Source: Sipunculus nudus
Lineage: Eukaryota > Annelida > Sipuncula > Golfingiida > Sipunculidae
Length of the DNA stretch: 64,000 bases
Reading direction: 5' to 3'
Assembly (NCBI GenBank): GCA_026874595.1
Contig: CM049316.1
Span: 1,860,001 to 1,924,000 of the forward strand
Under the pieces are notes generated by a model that saw nothing but the letters and a program-made list of their open reading frames with translations, made no database searches and was not told the DNA's origin. The translations under genes and the position numbers were made by a program. This document shows positions 1 to 9,659 of the stretch, piece after piece (within the stretch, counting starts at the first letter, position 1; every line of letters starts with the position of its first letter).

Positions 1-221
1 TACATTTAAATACAAAAGTCTTCGAAACTGTGACGATTTATCGATTTGTTTTGATTCAATTAATGAAAATTATTTATCGAATATAAACATAGTTCTATGC
101 AACTTAAGTATTAAATTCTAAATTCATGCATATTATTAAAGATACATGATATACAAATAAAGCCTTTTTGTTATTTACAACGAAACCGTATGCATTATTA
201 CTATTACTATACGTTTTGTAG

Positions 222-952
222 GGTTCCAGTGGGGTTAGAAGACGTATCTAAATACCCGGATCTGTTTGCTGAGCTACACAGAAGAGGATGGAGCGAGGAG
301 GAGTTGAGGAAGCTGGCTGGAGAGAATTTGGTCAGAGTCTTCAAGAAAGCAGAGGAGGTATAGTTGTTACAGCCAGTATCCATAAGCAGGCATTACGTTT
401 ATCATATTAAACAAAATACATAATTACATGTGTCTGAGAGAATCTGGTCAAAGTGTTCAAGAAAGCAGAGAAAGTATTGTTGTAAAAGTCAGTATCCATG
501 AGCAAGCATTACATTCATCATATTAAACAAAATTCATAATTATATTTAATAGCTTACATGTTTATTATGGGCTATTTTCTGTGGGCTCATTGCTTCATCT
601 AATGAGAGAAGATATCGGTTAATCCGAAAATGTATTAATCCGAAATTACAGATAAAGTAAGATATAACTTTCTAAGTGTCGGAGAACAATTTATAGTCTA
701 GGAAAGTGTTGTATGTACTATTTGTTTATGATAAGAACTGGAGATTGAAGATAATACCTTTAGAACTCAAATTATACATAGTGATAGGACAAAACATAAA
801 ATTTTCGAAATTGCTTATTTACCTTTGAAACATATGCCCATTTCGCTTGAAAGGTTAAAGACCGCCTGGCTGCTGAGGGAGCCACGCCGGACGACACGTT
901 GATACCTGAAAGTGACCTTAAGAATACATCTTGTCGAATAGTCAACTGGTAA
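222..952 (+). CDS. Membrane dipeptidase gene A, last two coding exons (partial)
   Basis: This is the 3' end of a DPEP-like zinc dipeptidase gene that begins left of the window. Exon 222-357 follows a TTTTGTAG acceptor and ends at a GAG|GT donor. It encodes 45 residues starting [20 protein letters not shown] and ending VFKKAEE, the conserved C-terminal helix region of M19 dipeptidases. The last exon is 854-952. It encodes [16 protein letters not shown] and ends SCRIVNW followed by TAA; its Cys matches the C-terminal interchain-disulphide Cys of mammalian DPEP1. As in gene B, no hydrophobic GPI-type tail follows. The first exon differs from gene B at only 2 of 45 residues, but the last exon is clearly more diverged. 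The acceptor at 853 has a weak pyrimidine tract. An AATAAA lies at 969-974, close behind the stop. Family assignment is firm; enzyme activity is inferred. Confidence 0.88.
318..480 (+). repeat. Two-copy duplication of the exon end and 5' splice site, gene A
   Basis: The last ~40 nt of exon 222-357, starting AGAGAATTTGGTCAGAGTC, recur at about 436-473 in the intron as a slightly diverged copy. The spacer of ~75 bp resembles the spacer of the five-copy array in intron 9 of gene B. In the second copy the donor reads GAAAGTATTG, so it is weaker than the true GAGGTATAG. Confidence 0.85.
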
Positions 953-1189
953 GTCCTAGACACAATTAAATAAACCTCTTCTATGGTGATATAAGGACCC
1001 AATAGCCAATAATTTATATGAGCGGTAAAGGTTTAAAGTTGACTCCAAGAACTACTTCAAGGACCAATGTAGGTTCCTTATTAACACTTTCTCCGAGGAG
1101 TTTTGATGACAAATGTAACAATTTCCACATTCATCGAACATTGTAGTGGGTCTAGCAAATCTCTATGGAACAGTGTAGGTTCTCATTGA
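953..1189. other. Gene A downstream sequence
   Basis: This is AT-rich sequence between the stop of gene A and the minisatellite. It holds degenerate pieces that resemble the repeat unit to its right (for example GGACCAATGTAGGTTCC near 1061). No coding signal is seen. Confidence 0.5.
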
Positions 1190-2049
1190 CTCCACAACTC
1201 ATATTCACCTACCGGTGTAGGTTCTCAGTGACTCCACATCTCATGTTTAGGGACCAGTGAAGGTTGACAGGGATTCCACAATCGGTATTCACCTACCAGT
1301 GTATTTCTCAATTGCTCATCATTCCATGTTTACGGACCAGTGTAGGTTGACAGAGATTCCACAACCCATGTATACGGACCAGTGTAGGTTCTCAGTGACT
1401 CCACTTCTCATGTTTACGGACCAGTGTAGGTTGACAGAGATTCCACAACCCATGTATACGGACCAGGGTAGGTTCACAGTGACTCCACTTCTCATGTTTA
1501 CGGACCAGTGTAGGTTGACAGAGATTCCACAACCCATGTTTACGGACCAGTGTAGGTTCTCAGTGACTCCACTTCTCATGTTTACGGACCAGTGTAGGTT
1601 CTCAGTGACTCCACATCTCATATTTACGGACCAGTGAAGGTTGACAGGGATTTCACAACCCATGTATACGGACCAGTGTAGGTTCTCAGTGACTCCACAT
1701 CTTATATTTACGGACCAGTGAAGGTTGACAGGGATTTCACAACCCATGTATACGGACCAGTGTAGGTTCTCAGTGACTCCACGTCTCATGTTTACGGGCC
1801 AGTGTAGGTTGACAGGAACTCCACAATCCATGTATACGGACCAGTGAAGGTTCTCAGTGACTCCACAATCGGTATTCACCTACCAGTGTATTTCTAAATT
1901 GCTCATCATTCCATGTTTACGGACCAGTGTAGGTTGACAGAGATTGTATACACGTTTACGGACTAGTGTAGGCTCTCAGTGACTCCACAACCCACGTTTA
2001 CGGACCAGTGTGGGCTCTCAGTGACTCCACAACCCACGTTTACGGACCA

Positions 2050-2050
<1 letters not shown>
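1190..2050. repeat. 42-bp minisatellite with an 84-bp higher-order pattern
   Basis: The array has about 20 copies of a 42-bp unit built on ACGGACCAGTGTAGGTT. Two subtypes tend to alternate: one continues CTCAGTGACTCCAC, the other TGACAGAGATTCCACAA. The unit length is a multiple of three, so long stop-free frames arise on both strands (1257-1637 + and 1319-1879 -). These are repeat artefacts and not genes. The first and last units are more diverged than the middle ones, as expected from unequal exchange. Confidence 0.93.

Positions 2051-2100
<50 letters not shown>
2051..2100. repeat. (TA)n microsatellite, left flank of element 1
   Basis: About 24 uninterrupted AT dinucleotides join directly to the first base (TGTAGCG) of the 5' LTR of element 1. 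A matching (TA)n lies at the other end of the element. Confidence 0.97.
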
Positions 2101-2104
<4 letters not shown>

Positions 2105-2563
2105 GCGAATGTTAAGTCGGGAGAACAGCCGGCTTGTCTCCCCTGCGTAATATTTCTTCTCTTTTCCTTCACTATGGCATTGTTGGCATTGTCGTCTTGG
2201 TGACACTGTCACCGGAAACTGTTTTAATCTCAGTCTCTCTGGTTGACTCCCCTGAATAGAAATAATTTTTCAGATTTATCATTTTTATATAAAGTTCTGT
2301 ACCAATAACGTTTAGATTTATATTTGATAGATTTATATTTAATAGAGGTCAGAATAAAGGCGATATCAATACAATTATTATGTATATAGATTCTTACCAT
2401 CTCGGGATTTGCCGCCGGTTTCCGATACTGAACGGTTATGTGGCATGAAACCTTCCCTGACCGGTTTTTGAGAAACATAAACGCAACAATAGGACAGGTC
2501 GCATGGCATGGGTACTTGGGCATGACGTGCCCCTACTGACGATCCCGTTAGGAACATCACGTC

Positions 2564-2626
2564 AGTCCAGCCTCATGTCATGCTATCGACAACACGTCGA
2601 TTCTGATCTTGTCCACTTTGTTGCAG
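2564..2626 (+). repeat. 63-bp direct repeat, first copy inside the 5' LTR
   Basis: This stretch, starting AGTCCAGCCTCATGTCATGC and ending TTTGTTGCAG, recurs at 4514-4576 with about two mismatches. The same pair is present in the 3' LTR (near 11671-11733 and 13651-13713). The first copy is followed by GTAGGT and the second by ACAAAG. Confidence 0.9.
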
Positions 2627-2900
2627 GTAGGTAAAATTGGCATTATCTACAACATTTTGAAAACAAAGTATAAATTGAATGTCAATATAATATTCCCTAA
2701 TAAATATTTATATATTTTCTATCTGGGTGCTTTAATTATATATCCTAGTAATATTATCGTTATTACTACGGGACCCCTGAACCTTCGACCTGAGTTCTTT
2801 GGTTGCACTGGAAACCCCGTGAAATATTCCTGTAAATCTTTAAAGGGATCCACACCACAAGTCAATATGCCAAATTATTGCTGACCTCTAAAAGCATTTC

Positions 2901-2964
2901 CACGTGTCCAAAAAATTTCCACGTGTCTAGATAATCTCCACGTGTCCCGATAGAATTCCACGTG
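2901..2964. promoter_or_regulatory. Four evenly spaced CACGTG E-boxes in the 5' LTR
   Basis: CACGTG occurs at 2901, 2920, 2939 and 2959, each in a TCCACGTG context and 19-20 bp apart (about two helical turns). The 3' LTR has the same array at 11968, 11987, 12006 and 12026, with the second box changed to CACGCG. CACGTG is the classical palindromic site of bHLH/bHLH-Zip factors; use as an LTR enhancer is inferred. Confidence 0.6.
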
Positions 2965-4513
2965 GGACTGAAAGAAGGGCCAAGAAACGAATTATATCTG
3001 TACCGGTACATCTAACCTCCGTTATTTCCGTCTGTCCATCATTTATTCCCCCCCCCCCCCCACTCGCAGCAGCAATATTTAAAAATTAGCTTGAAAATGC
3101 ATAGAATGAGTAAACAGAGAATTTAAAACATAACAGAACTAATTGTAACACTCGTATTGAATAATTCTATAAAATCGTATTTTCTTTTATAAAATATAAT
3201 GAGAAAATGGGTCTACGGCATAAATATGAGTAAAGAGAAAATGGTTCTACAGCAACGGCCTTCTCTCAAACAAACGCAGACGTTATGACCATAACCGTGC
3301 TGCCGTCTATCGGTGGATGCTCGCACTATTTCGAGCTAACCCATAACATCCCCCCCCCCCCCCCCCCTTCTTTCTCTCTTTTATTTTTGACAAATTGAAT
3401 TACCACGAAATGTTATGGAAATGAATCAGAAATTCCTACAAACGTTCATAAACCTCACATAAACGTATTTTAAACTTAAACCACTTAGCATTGTGGCAGA
3501 ACTCACTGTGGGAATATGCCAAGTTACTTTCAACCTTAAAAATCTGATCCTTTAAATAAAAGTACAATCCTATGCATTAAAAGTACCAGAACCACTGACC
3601 AATGACTGACTCCCAGTAACTTTCCACTTAATTATTGATTCTGAACCTCACCTTTGATAGCCCTGCTGCAAAATTCACGTTAAATTCATACACAACTTTC
3701 ACCAAGCGTTCTGCGCCTGGCGATGTTGATGATTCGTCACCGGGAACCACCTGTTTGCGCGCGGCGGCCTCGTTGTTCTGGCTCGCTGTTCCCTTTATTA
3801 ACCATTCCCCTTTTATAACGCACATTAGTCCTTCTATTTATTATGTTACGAAGTAATGTTAATATGGGTGATCAACCAAAGATATCCCATACCTACAAGT
3901 AAATAAATATTTACCGAGGTAGATTTCTTGAATTTCCTACGGGAGATAAACAACCATTATCCGTCCCTCCAAATAAAGTGGGATACCCCCTTCGCTCTTC
4001 CATCATAGACTCCCAGAAAATAACCACCCCGAATGTTTTCACTTAGAAATTTACTAAAGAATGTACTTAAGAATGATACTTAGCCTAGATGTTTCACATT
4101 TGTATACTTAATGTATGTTATTATAGATAGAAGATATAAACGAAGTGAAATCTTAGTGGTATTGTTTGTGTATAGTTGTACACAAACATAATTTGTGTAT
4201 GAATAGTAAGCTGTAAACAAATATAAATTATACGAGAGTATGAGATAAAGATTGATAGATATGTACATACAAGATGTAAGATAGTGTGAAATTAGGAGTT
4301 GTTTAAAAGATATGTATAATAACATGGTTATAATAACATGAAGATTTTAGGTAAACATACATTAACATATCTTGTGAACTTGTTGCAGATGCATAAATTG
4401 CATTTGAGTATATTTATATACATTATAATAAACAGTCCAGTATTTGTAAACAATATGTTGAGTACCTTTATGATAATAAGCAGTCCAATATTTGTAAACA
4501 ATATGATCAAGTG

Positions 4514-4576
4514 AGTCCAGCCTCATGTCATGCTATCGACAACACGTCGAATCAGATCTTGTCCACTTTGTTGCAG
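4514..4576 (+). repeat. 63-bp direct repeat, second copy inside the 5' LTR
   Basis: This is the partner of the copy at 2564-2626, about 100 bp before the LTR end. The 1.9-kb segment between the copies makes up most of the LTR. Confidence 0.9.
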
Positions 4577-4678
4577 ACAAAGAATAAACAGTTATCAAGT
4601 GTCAGCTGCGTATCGTTTACCATTTGTGTGTGCGAGTGGACCACGAACCAGACCCCGTCTTACCGCCCGCCCGCGACA

Positions 4679-4702
4679 CTGGCGCAGCCTGCAGGATTCG
4701 AT
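4679..4702 (+). other. Primer binding site of element 1
   Basis: Immediately after the 5' LTR the sequence reads CTGGCGCAGCCTGCAGGATT. TGGCGCAG with GCAGGATTCGA resembles the complement of a tRNA-Ser 3' end (acceptor stem plus T arm). The tRNA identity is a guess; the position and the TGG start are as expected. Confidence 0.65.
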
Positions 4703-5618
4703 ATCGCAGCTGGACACTGATACTCCAGGTAGACTTCCGGTTGGACGCACTCTCATGGATGGGCCTCCAGTCCTTGGACCCCGGGCACCCATGTGGAGAC
4801 GGCCTGCATAATTTGTCTTGGCCTGCGTGAACTGCCGTTTCGTTTGCGGTTAGTGTGTCCCACTGAACATGATAGTTTATCGACGTCACCCCTGTTTAAG
4901 TGACAGTTGTTTGCGTGGATGTTCCGTCACAGCAGAAGCCAGTACAAGGACATTCACTGCATAATAAAAACTTCTCCGAAGTTATTTATTTCTACGTGCA
5001 CTGTTGAAGTGAATCGCGCCTCAGAATTTCTTAGTCAAAGAAAATTTGATGGACTTTACTTTCCGGTCAGTCACTCTTGCGGTACTCTCATCTGGGTAAC
5101 AGTGCCGGCCGTGTACCCAGGACACCAAAGAGAACTGTGGAGACTCTGAACGTTAATGTGAATCCAGCGTGATCCTCTACTTCGGTGACCAACCTGTGTC
5201 ATTTGATACAGATACATTTATTATTAGCACATGGGTCACCACTAGTTATTTGTTATTATGCAACTTTGATTACCCATTGTTGCATATCAAGTTTACTTAT
5301 GATATTTAATATCTAATTGTTTTAATATCTGATAGTTTTGTTATGTAAACATTAATGTTCACTAATCCAGTTGCTTTTTAGATTCACGTACTCCTGTACA
5401 GAGGTAAGCTGACCTTGTATATTTTATACTAGGTTCGGTACTGGTATTTTATTTAGTGATCACCTAGTAGGCTACAAATATGATACTTCACTTGAAGATA
5501 AGCTTAGCTTCACCTAGATAAATTATTAGATTTTAAGCGGTAGTGTAACTTAGATTGTAGTGTAACTGACTGCACTGTAGTTGTTTACCTAACTAAACAG
5601 AACTTTGATCTCACCACT
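4703..5618 (+). other. Untranslated leader of element 1
   Basis: About 0.9 kb separates the primer site from the gag ATG. Short frames occur (for example 4907-5149) but show no recognisable protein. It presumably holds packaging and dimerisation signals, which cannot be identified here. Confidence 0.6.
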
Positions 5619-6977
5619 ATGAAGTACCAAAACACCCTTGTGGTAGATAACTTACCAGTAGATGTGCAGCAAGCAGAACTCGGGGAGCACTTTGGTGCTG
5701 CGGGTGACGTGGAGCATGTGTTGCTGGTTCCTTCAGACTCTAGTCCGGACCAGGCTTTCATTGTCTTTGCCTCCTCATCCGCAGTTACCAAGGTTCTCAG
5801 TTCTCCCAGTTTTGCTGAATGGCAGACTCCATCGGGAGCTGTGTCACTAAAAGTAAAAGCTGCCACAACCGATCATGAGAACTGTATACGAGAATTGATC
5901 ACTGAGGGGAAATCATTCTTAACAGATCCGCTATATATTTTTCTAGATAGACTGTCCTCTGACAATCTTAACAGATTAAAGCATAAAATAGAGGGTAGGA
6001 TGGCTTATCAGAGGATCCCTTCTTCCCCAGAGGGCGCTGCCACGGGTCCTAACCTAGTGTATACAATGTCCCAGAAACCACGTTTACCCACATTTTCCGG
6101 TGACCCCCAAACAAAAGACGCCCCTTTTCGCCAGTGGCGTTACCAAGTTGACTGTCTCTTAGATAACAGAAGTTACCGCCACCAAGATATAGAGGAGGCA
6201 ATTAGACTGTCCCTTAGAAGTTCAGCCGCGGAGGTTCTTCTTTACCTGGACCCATCTGCCCCTCTTACTGATTTGATCCACCACTTAGACCTCACGTTTG
6301 GAGAGGTAGTAGACATTAATATGATAAGGGAGCAGTATTATGGGGCCCAACAAGAAACTGGGGAGACCATCGTTAAATGGGGCTGTCGTATTCAAAAGCT
6401 TCTACACAGTTTAAAGCAACGGGGTGCAATCTCAGACCACGAGGCTCGTAGCAGTCTATGTTCCAGATTCTGGTATGGGTTAAATGACCTCTATCAACCC
6501 GTGAAAGATGCCCTACGTCCCACTTTAAAATCGGGTACGTCCTTTGAAGTTCTTTTTAGTGCAGCCCGGGAGCTCGAGGTTGAATATATGCCTATGATGA
6601 CTCCATCAAAACCTTCCCCTGGGGGTGGTAACATTAGGAGACCCAATTTAAAACCCTCTCCAACTTCCCAACAACAGTCACTTAGTGATCTTTCTCAAAT
6701 GGTCAATACAGTGTTACAAAAACTAAAAGGTATTGAATCTCGCCTAACGAGAGTCGAAACAACCCAAAGCTATAGACATAGTAGACCAACCACTCCTGCC
6801 TATCGAAAGAGTTACACTACAGTTTCAGAACAAAATTCGAACCCACCTGAACCAGCCACGTTTTGCACCAGGTGTAAACGTAATAACCATTCTGTTCAAG
6901 ACTGTAGAGCACGTCGTGACGTAACTGGTAAGCCTTTAAACTCCGGTCCACCTGCGCCAGGCAGTGGGAGGACGTAA
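5619..6977 (+). CDS. gag: Gag of element 1 (RRM-like N-terminus, capsid, CCHC)
   Basis: This intact 452-residue frame encodes the structural protein that packages retrotransposon RNA. Residues ~5-75 look like an RRM fold: an RNP2-like LVVDNLP and an RNP1-like AFIVFAS segment. Residues ~155-330 resemble the retrotransposon Gag/capsid domain (PTFSGDPQTKDAPFRQWRYQ onward). A single zinc knuckle, C-x2-C-x4-H-x4-C (CTRCKRNNHSVQDC), lies near residues 415-430. The ATG is the first in the frame and precedes the RRM-like strand directly. An N-terminal RRM-like domain on Gag recalls vertebrate PNMA proteins, themselves gypsy-derived. The pol frame overlaps the gag end in the -1 frame, suggesting -1 frameshift expression; no clear slippery site was identified. 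It is the only undamaged gene of the element. Confidence 0.92.
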   Translation: MKYQNTLVVDNLPVDVQQAELGEHFGAAGDVEHVLLVPSDSSPDQAFIVFASSSAVTKVLSSPSFAEWQTPSGAVSLKVKAATTDHENCIRELITEGKSFLTDPLYIFLDRLSSDNLNRLKHKIEGRMAYQRIPSSPEGAATGPNLVYTMSQKPRLPTFSGDPQTKDAPFRQWRYQVDCLLDNRSYRHQDIEEAIRLSLRSSAAEVLLYLDPSAPLTDLIHHLDLTFGEVVDINMIREQYYGAQQETGETIVKWGCRIQKLLHSLKQRGAISDHEARSSLCSRFWYGLNDLYQPVKDALRPTLKSGTSFEVLFSAARELEVEYMPMMTPSKPSPGGGNIRRPNLKPSPTSQQQSLSDLSQMVNTVLQKLKGIESRLTRVETTQSYRHSRPTTPAYRKSYTTVSEQNSNPPEPATFCTRCKRNNHSVQDCRARRDVTGKPLNSGPPAPGSGRT

Positions 6978-7452
6978 GTCGGACACACAGGCCCACTAAA
7001 CCCAAGGTTATACCTGTTGCTTTGACCGGGGATGTAGATTGTGTCTCGCTCATATCACAGGGGTTTCCATGTACCGGTTTACTAGACACTGGCTCTTCTG
7101 TTACCACAGTGGCTGAACATTTCTACAATCAGTATCTGTCTTCTTTACCAATCCAACAAATATCTGATGCCTTAACATAGAGGTCGCAGGGGGAAATAAT
7201 CTCGAATACCTTGGCATTGTTAAAATAAATTTAAATTTTCCAGGTGTATTGGATAAAATTTTTCCAACTCCCGTATTACTGGTAAAAGATACAACCTTTA
7301 ATGCGTTGCACCCTTTTGTAATTGGACAGAATGTCCTAAAGCAGTGTGCTCGGATACTTCGCGGTGATGGGGGCTCTAGGTTCCTCCAGAAGAGTGAAAT
7401 TTCCCGATGCCTGGCGGTCAGCCTTAAAATGCTGTACTTTTGCGACTGCTAA
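6965..7452 (+). pseudogene. Protease region of element 1, frameshifted
   Basis: In the -1 frame after gag, the reading shows the retroviral-type aspartic protease signature LLDTGSSVTT near 7075-7110. A TAG near 7180 then stops this frame. The homologous reading (EVAGGNNLEYLGIV and onward, through IGQNVLK) continues in another frame to a stop at 7452, so at least one frameshift has occurred. The flap and second half are recognisable in the shifted frame. The aspartate of the active site is intact, but the protein cannot be made as one chain. Confidence 0.85.
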
Positions 7453-7538
7453 ATCTTCCTCAATAGGCCTCGTCACCTCCTTAGGCAAATAACTATTCCA
7501 CCAAATCAGTCTCTTACTGTACCAGGTAAAACCCGTGC

Positions 7539-8432
7539 TTGTACATACGGAAAGACGTTGATTGTAACAGAACTTTACGGTCCTCTTCCGGCGGGATTAG
7601 CAGTAGACCCTCTATTGATGAGGTAAACTTGCAAAATCGTTCAGAGAAACGGTTCGATATAAGAATGTCTAATCTTACAAATGACATTGTTACTATCCCA
7701 GCGAAAACCATCTGTTCGTTGCAATTGGCCTCTGTTGTTCCTTCAGGCAAATCTAGCCTCGAGGCCAACGATAACGTACTTGACCAATTTACCATTGATC
7801 CCTCCCTTTCCCTTACGGAAAGACAGCAAGTCCTGGACCTGCTGTGGGAGTGGCGAGACATTTTTGCTAAACATGATTTGGATCTTGGGCGCACAGATAA
7901 AGTTAAACAAAAAATTGTTCTCTCAGACTCTGCCCCTTTTCGCGAGGCATATCGACGTATCCCTCCACACCTTTATCAGGAGGTGCGCGATCACATAAAA
8001 GAAATGCTCGAATTGGGGGTGATTAGAGATAGTTGCAGCCCATATTCGTCAGCTATTGTTCTAGTCAGAAAGCCAGATGATAAGCCACGCTTCTGCATAG
8101 ACTATCGCAAGCTTAATGCTAAAACTGTCCGTGATGTTTACTCATTACCACGTATAGATGACACCTTAGATTCGCTAGTTGGGAGTAAATACTTCTCTTC
8201 TCTCGATTTGAAAGCGGGGTACTGGCAGGTTGAAGTAGAGGAGGAGGATAAGCCTAAAACCGCATTCACTGCAGGTCCTCTCGGGTTTTTCGAATGGAAT
8301 ACGATGCCGTTCGGTTTAATTAACGCCCCCGCCACGTTCCAACGCCTAATGCAAAAGACAATGCGTGATCTCCATTTGTCTCAGTGTCTCCTCTATCTTG
8401 ACGATATTAGATCGACTTACGGCAGTCTTTAA
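7539..8432 (+). pseudogene. pol: Reverse transcriptase of element 1 (5' part of pol, broken)
   Basis: This is a 297-residue open stretch of Ty3/gypsy RT. It shows the RRIPPHLYQEVRDHI fingers entry, KPRFCIDYRKLN, SSLDLKAGYWQ, the MPFGLINAPATFQRLM primer-grip region and the catalytic LLYLDDI. Right after YLDD the sequence is deleted and shifts frame: the usual ~30 residues before the connection are missing or out of frame, and translation stops at 8432. The catalytic Asp residues are present (SLDL, and both Asp of YLDD), so the damage is structural, not catalytic. The next fragment of pol resumes near 8460. Confidence 0.9.
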
Positions 8433-8459
8433 ACGTCTGAAAGAAGCAGTAAATGTCAT

Positions 8460-9053
8460 TTGTTAAAAAAACAAGTAAATAACCTTGGCCATGTTGTTTC
8501 GGCTAAAGGAATTCAAACTGACCCCACTAAAATTGAAGCCTTGAAGAACTGGCCCATTCCATCCTCCGTAACTGAAGTCCGACGTTTCCTTGGCTTTGCC
8601 AGCTTTTACCGAAAGTTCGTGCGTAATTTTGCTCACATCGCAAGGCCCCTCCATGACCTCCTTAAAGGCGAAGGCTCTAGAAAAAGTCCTGCATCTAAGA
8701 AGCGTAAATCCAAAGCACCACCTTTTGTATGGGGTCCAGACCAAAAGTCCTCCTTTGAGAAACTGATAGAGCTCCTGTGTAAAGCCCCAGTTTTGGCGTA
8801 TGCAGACTTTTCTAAGCCTTTTATTTTGCATACAGACGCTTCTAGATCTGGCTTAGGGGCGGTTCTATACCAGGAACACGATTCGAAACTGAAACCCATT
8901 GCTTATGCCAGCCGCAGTCTAAACAGGTCTGAGCAGAATTATGCTGCTCACAAACTAGAATTCCTGGCCTTAAAATGGGCGGTTGTTGACAAATTCAAAG
9001 ATTACTTGTATGGGGGCAATTTTACTGTCAAGACTGACAATAATCCCCTTTGA
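8460..9053 (+). pseudogene. pol: RT connection and RNase H of element 1
   Basis: The frame resumes with LGHVVSAKGIQTDP and VRRFLGFASFYRKFV, the RT thumb/connection of gypsy pol. RNase H follows, with FILHTDASRSGLGAVLYQ (first catalytic Asp) and KLEFLALKWAV (catalytic Glu). It ends at an in-frame TGA (9051-9053) inside the usual TDNNPL-YVLTTAK segment, so one point mutation separates it from the next fragment in the same frame. The lysine-rich insert GSRKSPASKKRKSK lies between connection and RNase H. Confidence 0.88.
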
Positions 9054-9056
9054 TAT

Positions 9057-9632
9057 GTGTTAACCACCGCAAAACAGGATGCCACAGGGCATAGGTGGGT
9101 GGCTGCATTAGCTAACTTTAACTTTAAAACTGAATATCGGTCCGGAAAAAGGAACGTCGATGCAGACTTCCTATCCAGGACTTGTAATCTTCCCAGTACG
9201 GATGATTCTCTCTCCCCTGATATTCTGTCTTCAGATATGGTTCAAGCTATATGCCAGTCTCACCTGACCCGTTGTACAGGACTACAAAACACCAATCATG
9301 ACCCATTTATTCCATTTGTATCCCTTAGCCTCCCTTCTATGCCAATAGATATGATTCAGGAGCAATCAAAAGATCTTGTCCTTAAAACAGTCATAGAAGC
9401 TATAAAAAGCGGGAACAAACTAAAATACCGTAAAGGGGACTCGACTGAGCTGCTGTGTTATCAGCGCCACCTATCTAAATTTCTCATCAATAAAGGTGTC
9501 TTATGTAGAAAACGGATTGTAGATGACATAGAGACCTTGCAGGTAGTTTTGCCTACCGCTTTGCGTCAAACGGCTCTCAAGGGGCTCCATGATGATATGG
9601 GCCATATGGGTCAGACTAGAACAATAAACTAA
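9057..9632 (+). pseudogene. pol: RNase H end and integrase zinc domain of element 1
   Basis: It continues directly from the TGA at 9051 with LTTAKQDATGHRWVAALANF and NVDADFLSR, the end of gypsy RNase H. About 130 less conserved residues lead to LKGLHDDMGHMGQTRT, the two His of the integrase HHCC domain. TAA at 9630-9632 interrupts it just before DRFFWPGM. The two Cys of HHCC (CPRC) lie in the next fragment. Confidence 0.87.
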
Positions 9633-9659
9633 GTACAAGATCGCTTCTTTTGGCCTGGT

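Larger units (their letters stand above)
2101..4678 (+). repeat. 5' LTR of element 1 (2578 bp)
   Basis: It begins TGTAGCGAATG and ends CGCGACA, so it has TG..CA ends, and it aligns along its whole length with 11207-13815. It is unusually long for a gypsy LTR. It contains two poly-C tracts (about 3047-3060 and 3351-3367), a cluster of four CACGTG boxes, and a 63-bp direct repeat 1.95 kb apart. AATAAA near 4583, close to the LTR end, is a candidate polyadenylation signal. Compared with the 3' LTR it lacks ~70 bp near 4060 and has ~40 extra bp near 2700. Confidence 0.95.

Noticed and set aside
1257-1879. Overlapping repetitive proteins on both strands (126 and 186 codons)
   Set aside because: They are produced by a 42-bp minisatellite whose unit length is divisible by three. 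No start context, family or splice evidence.
2036-2100. Poly-Ile/Tyr frames at the TA tracts
   Set aside because: Translation of (TA)n; the same applies near 13840, 18100 and 34820.
4907-5149. 80-codon frame in the leader of element 1
   Set aside because: No motif; the leader of a retrotransposon is expected to be non-coding.
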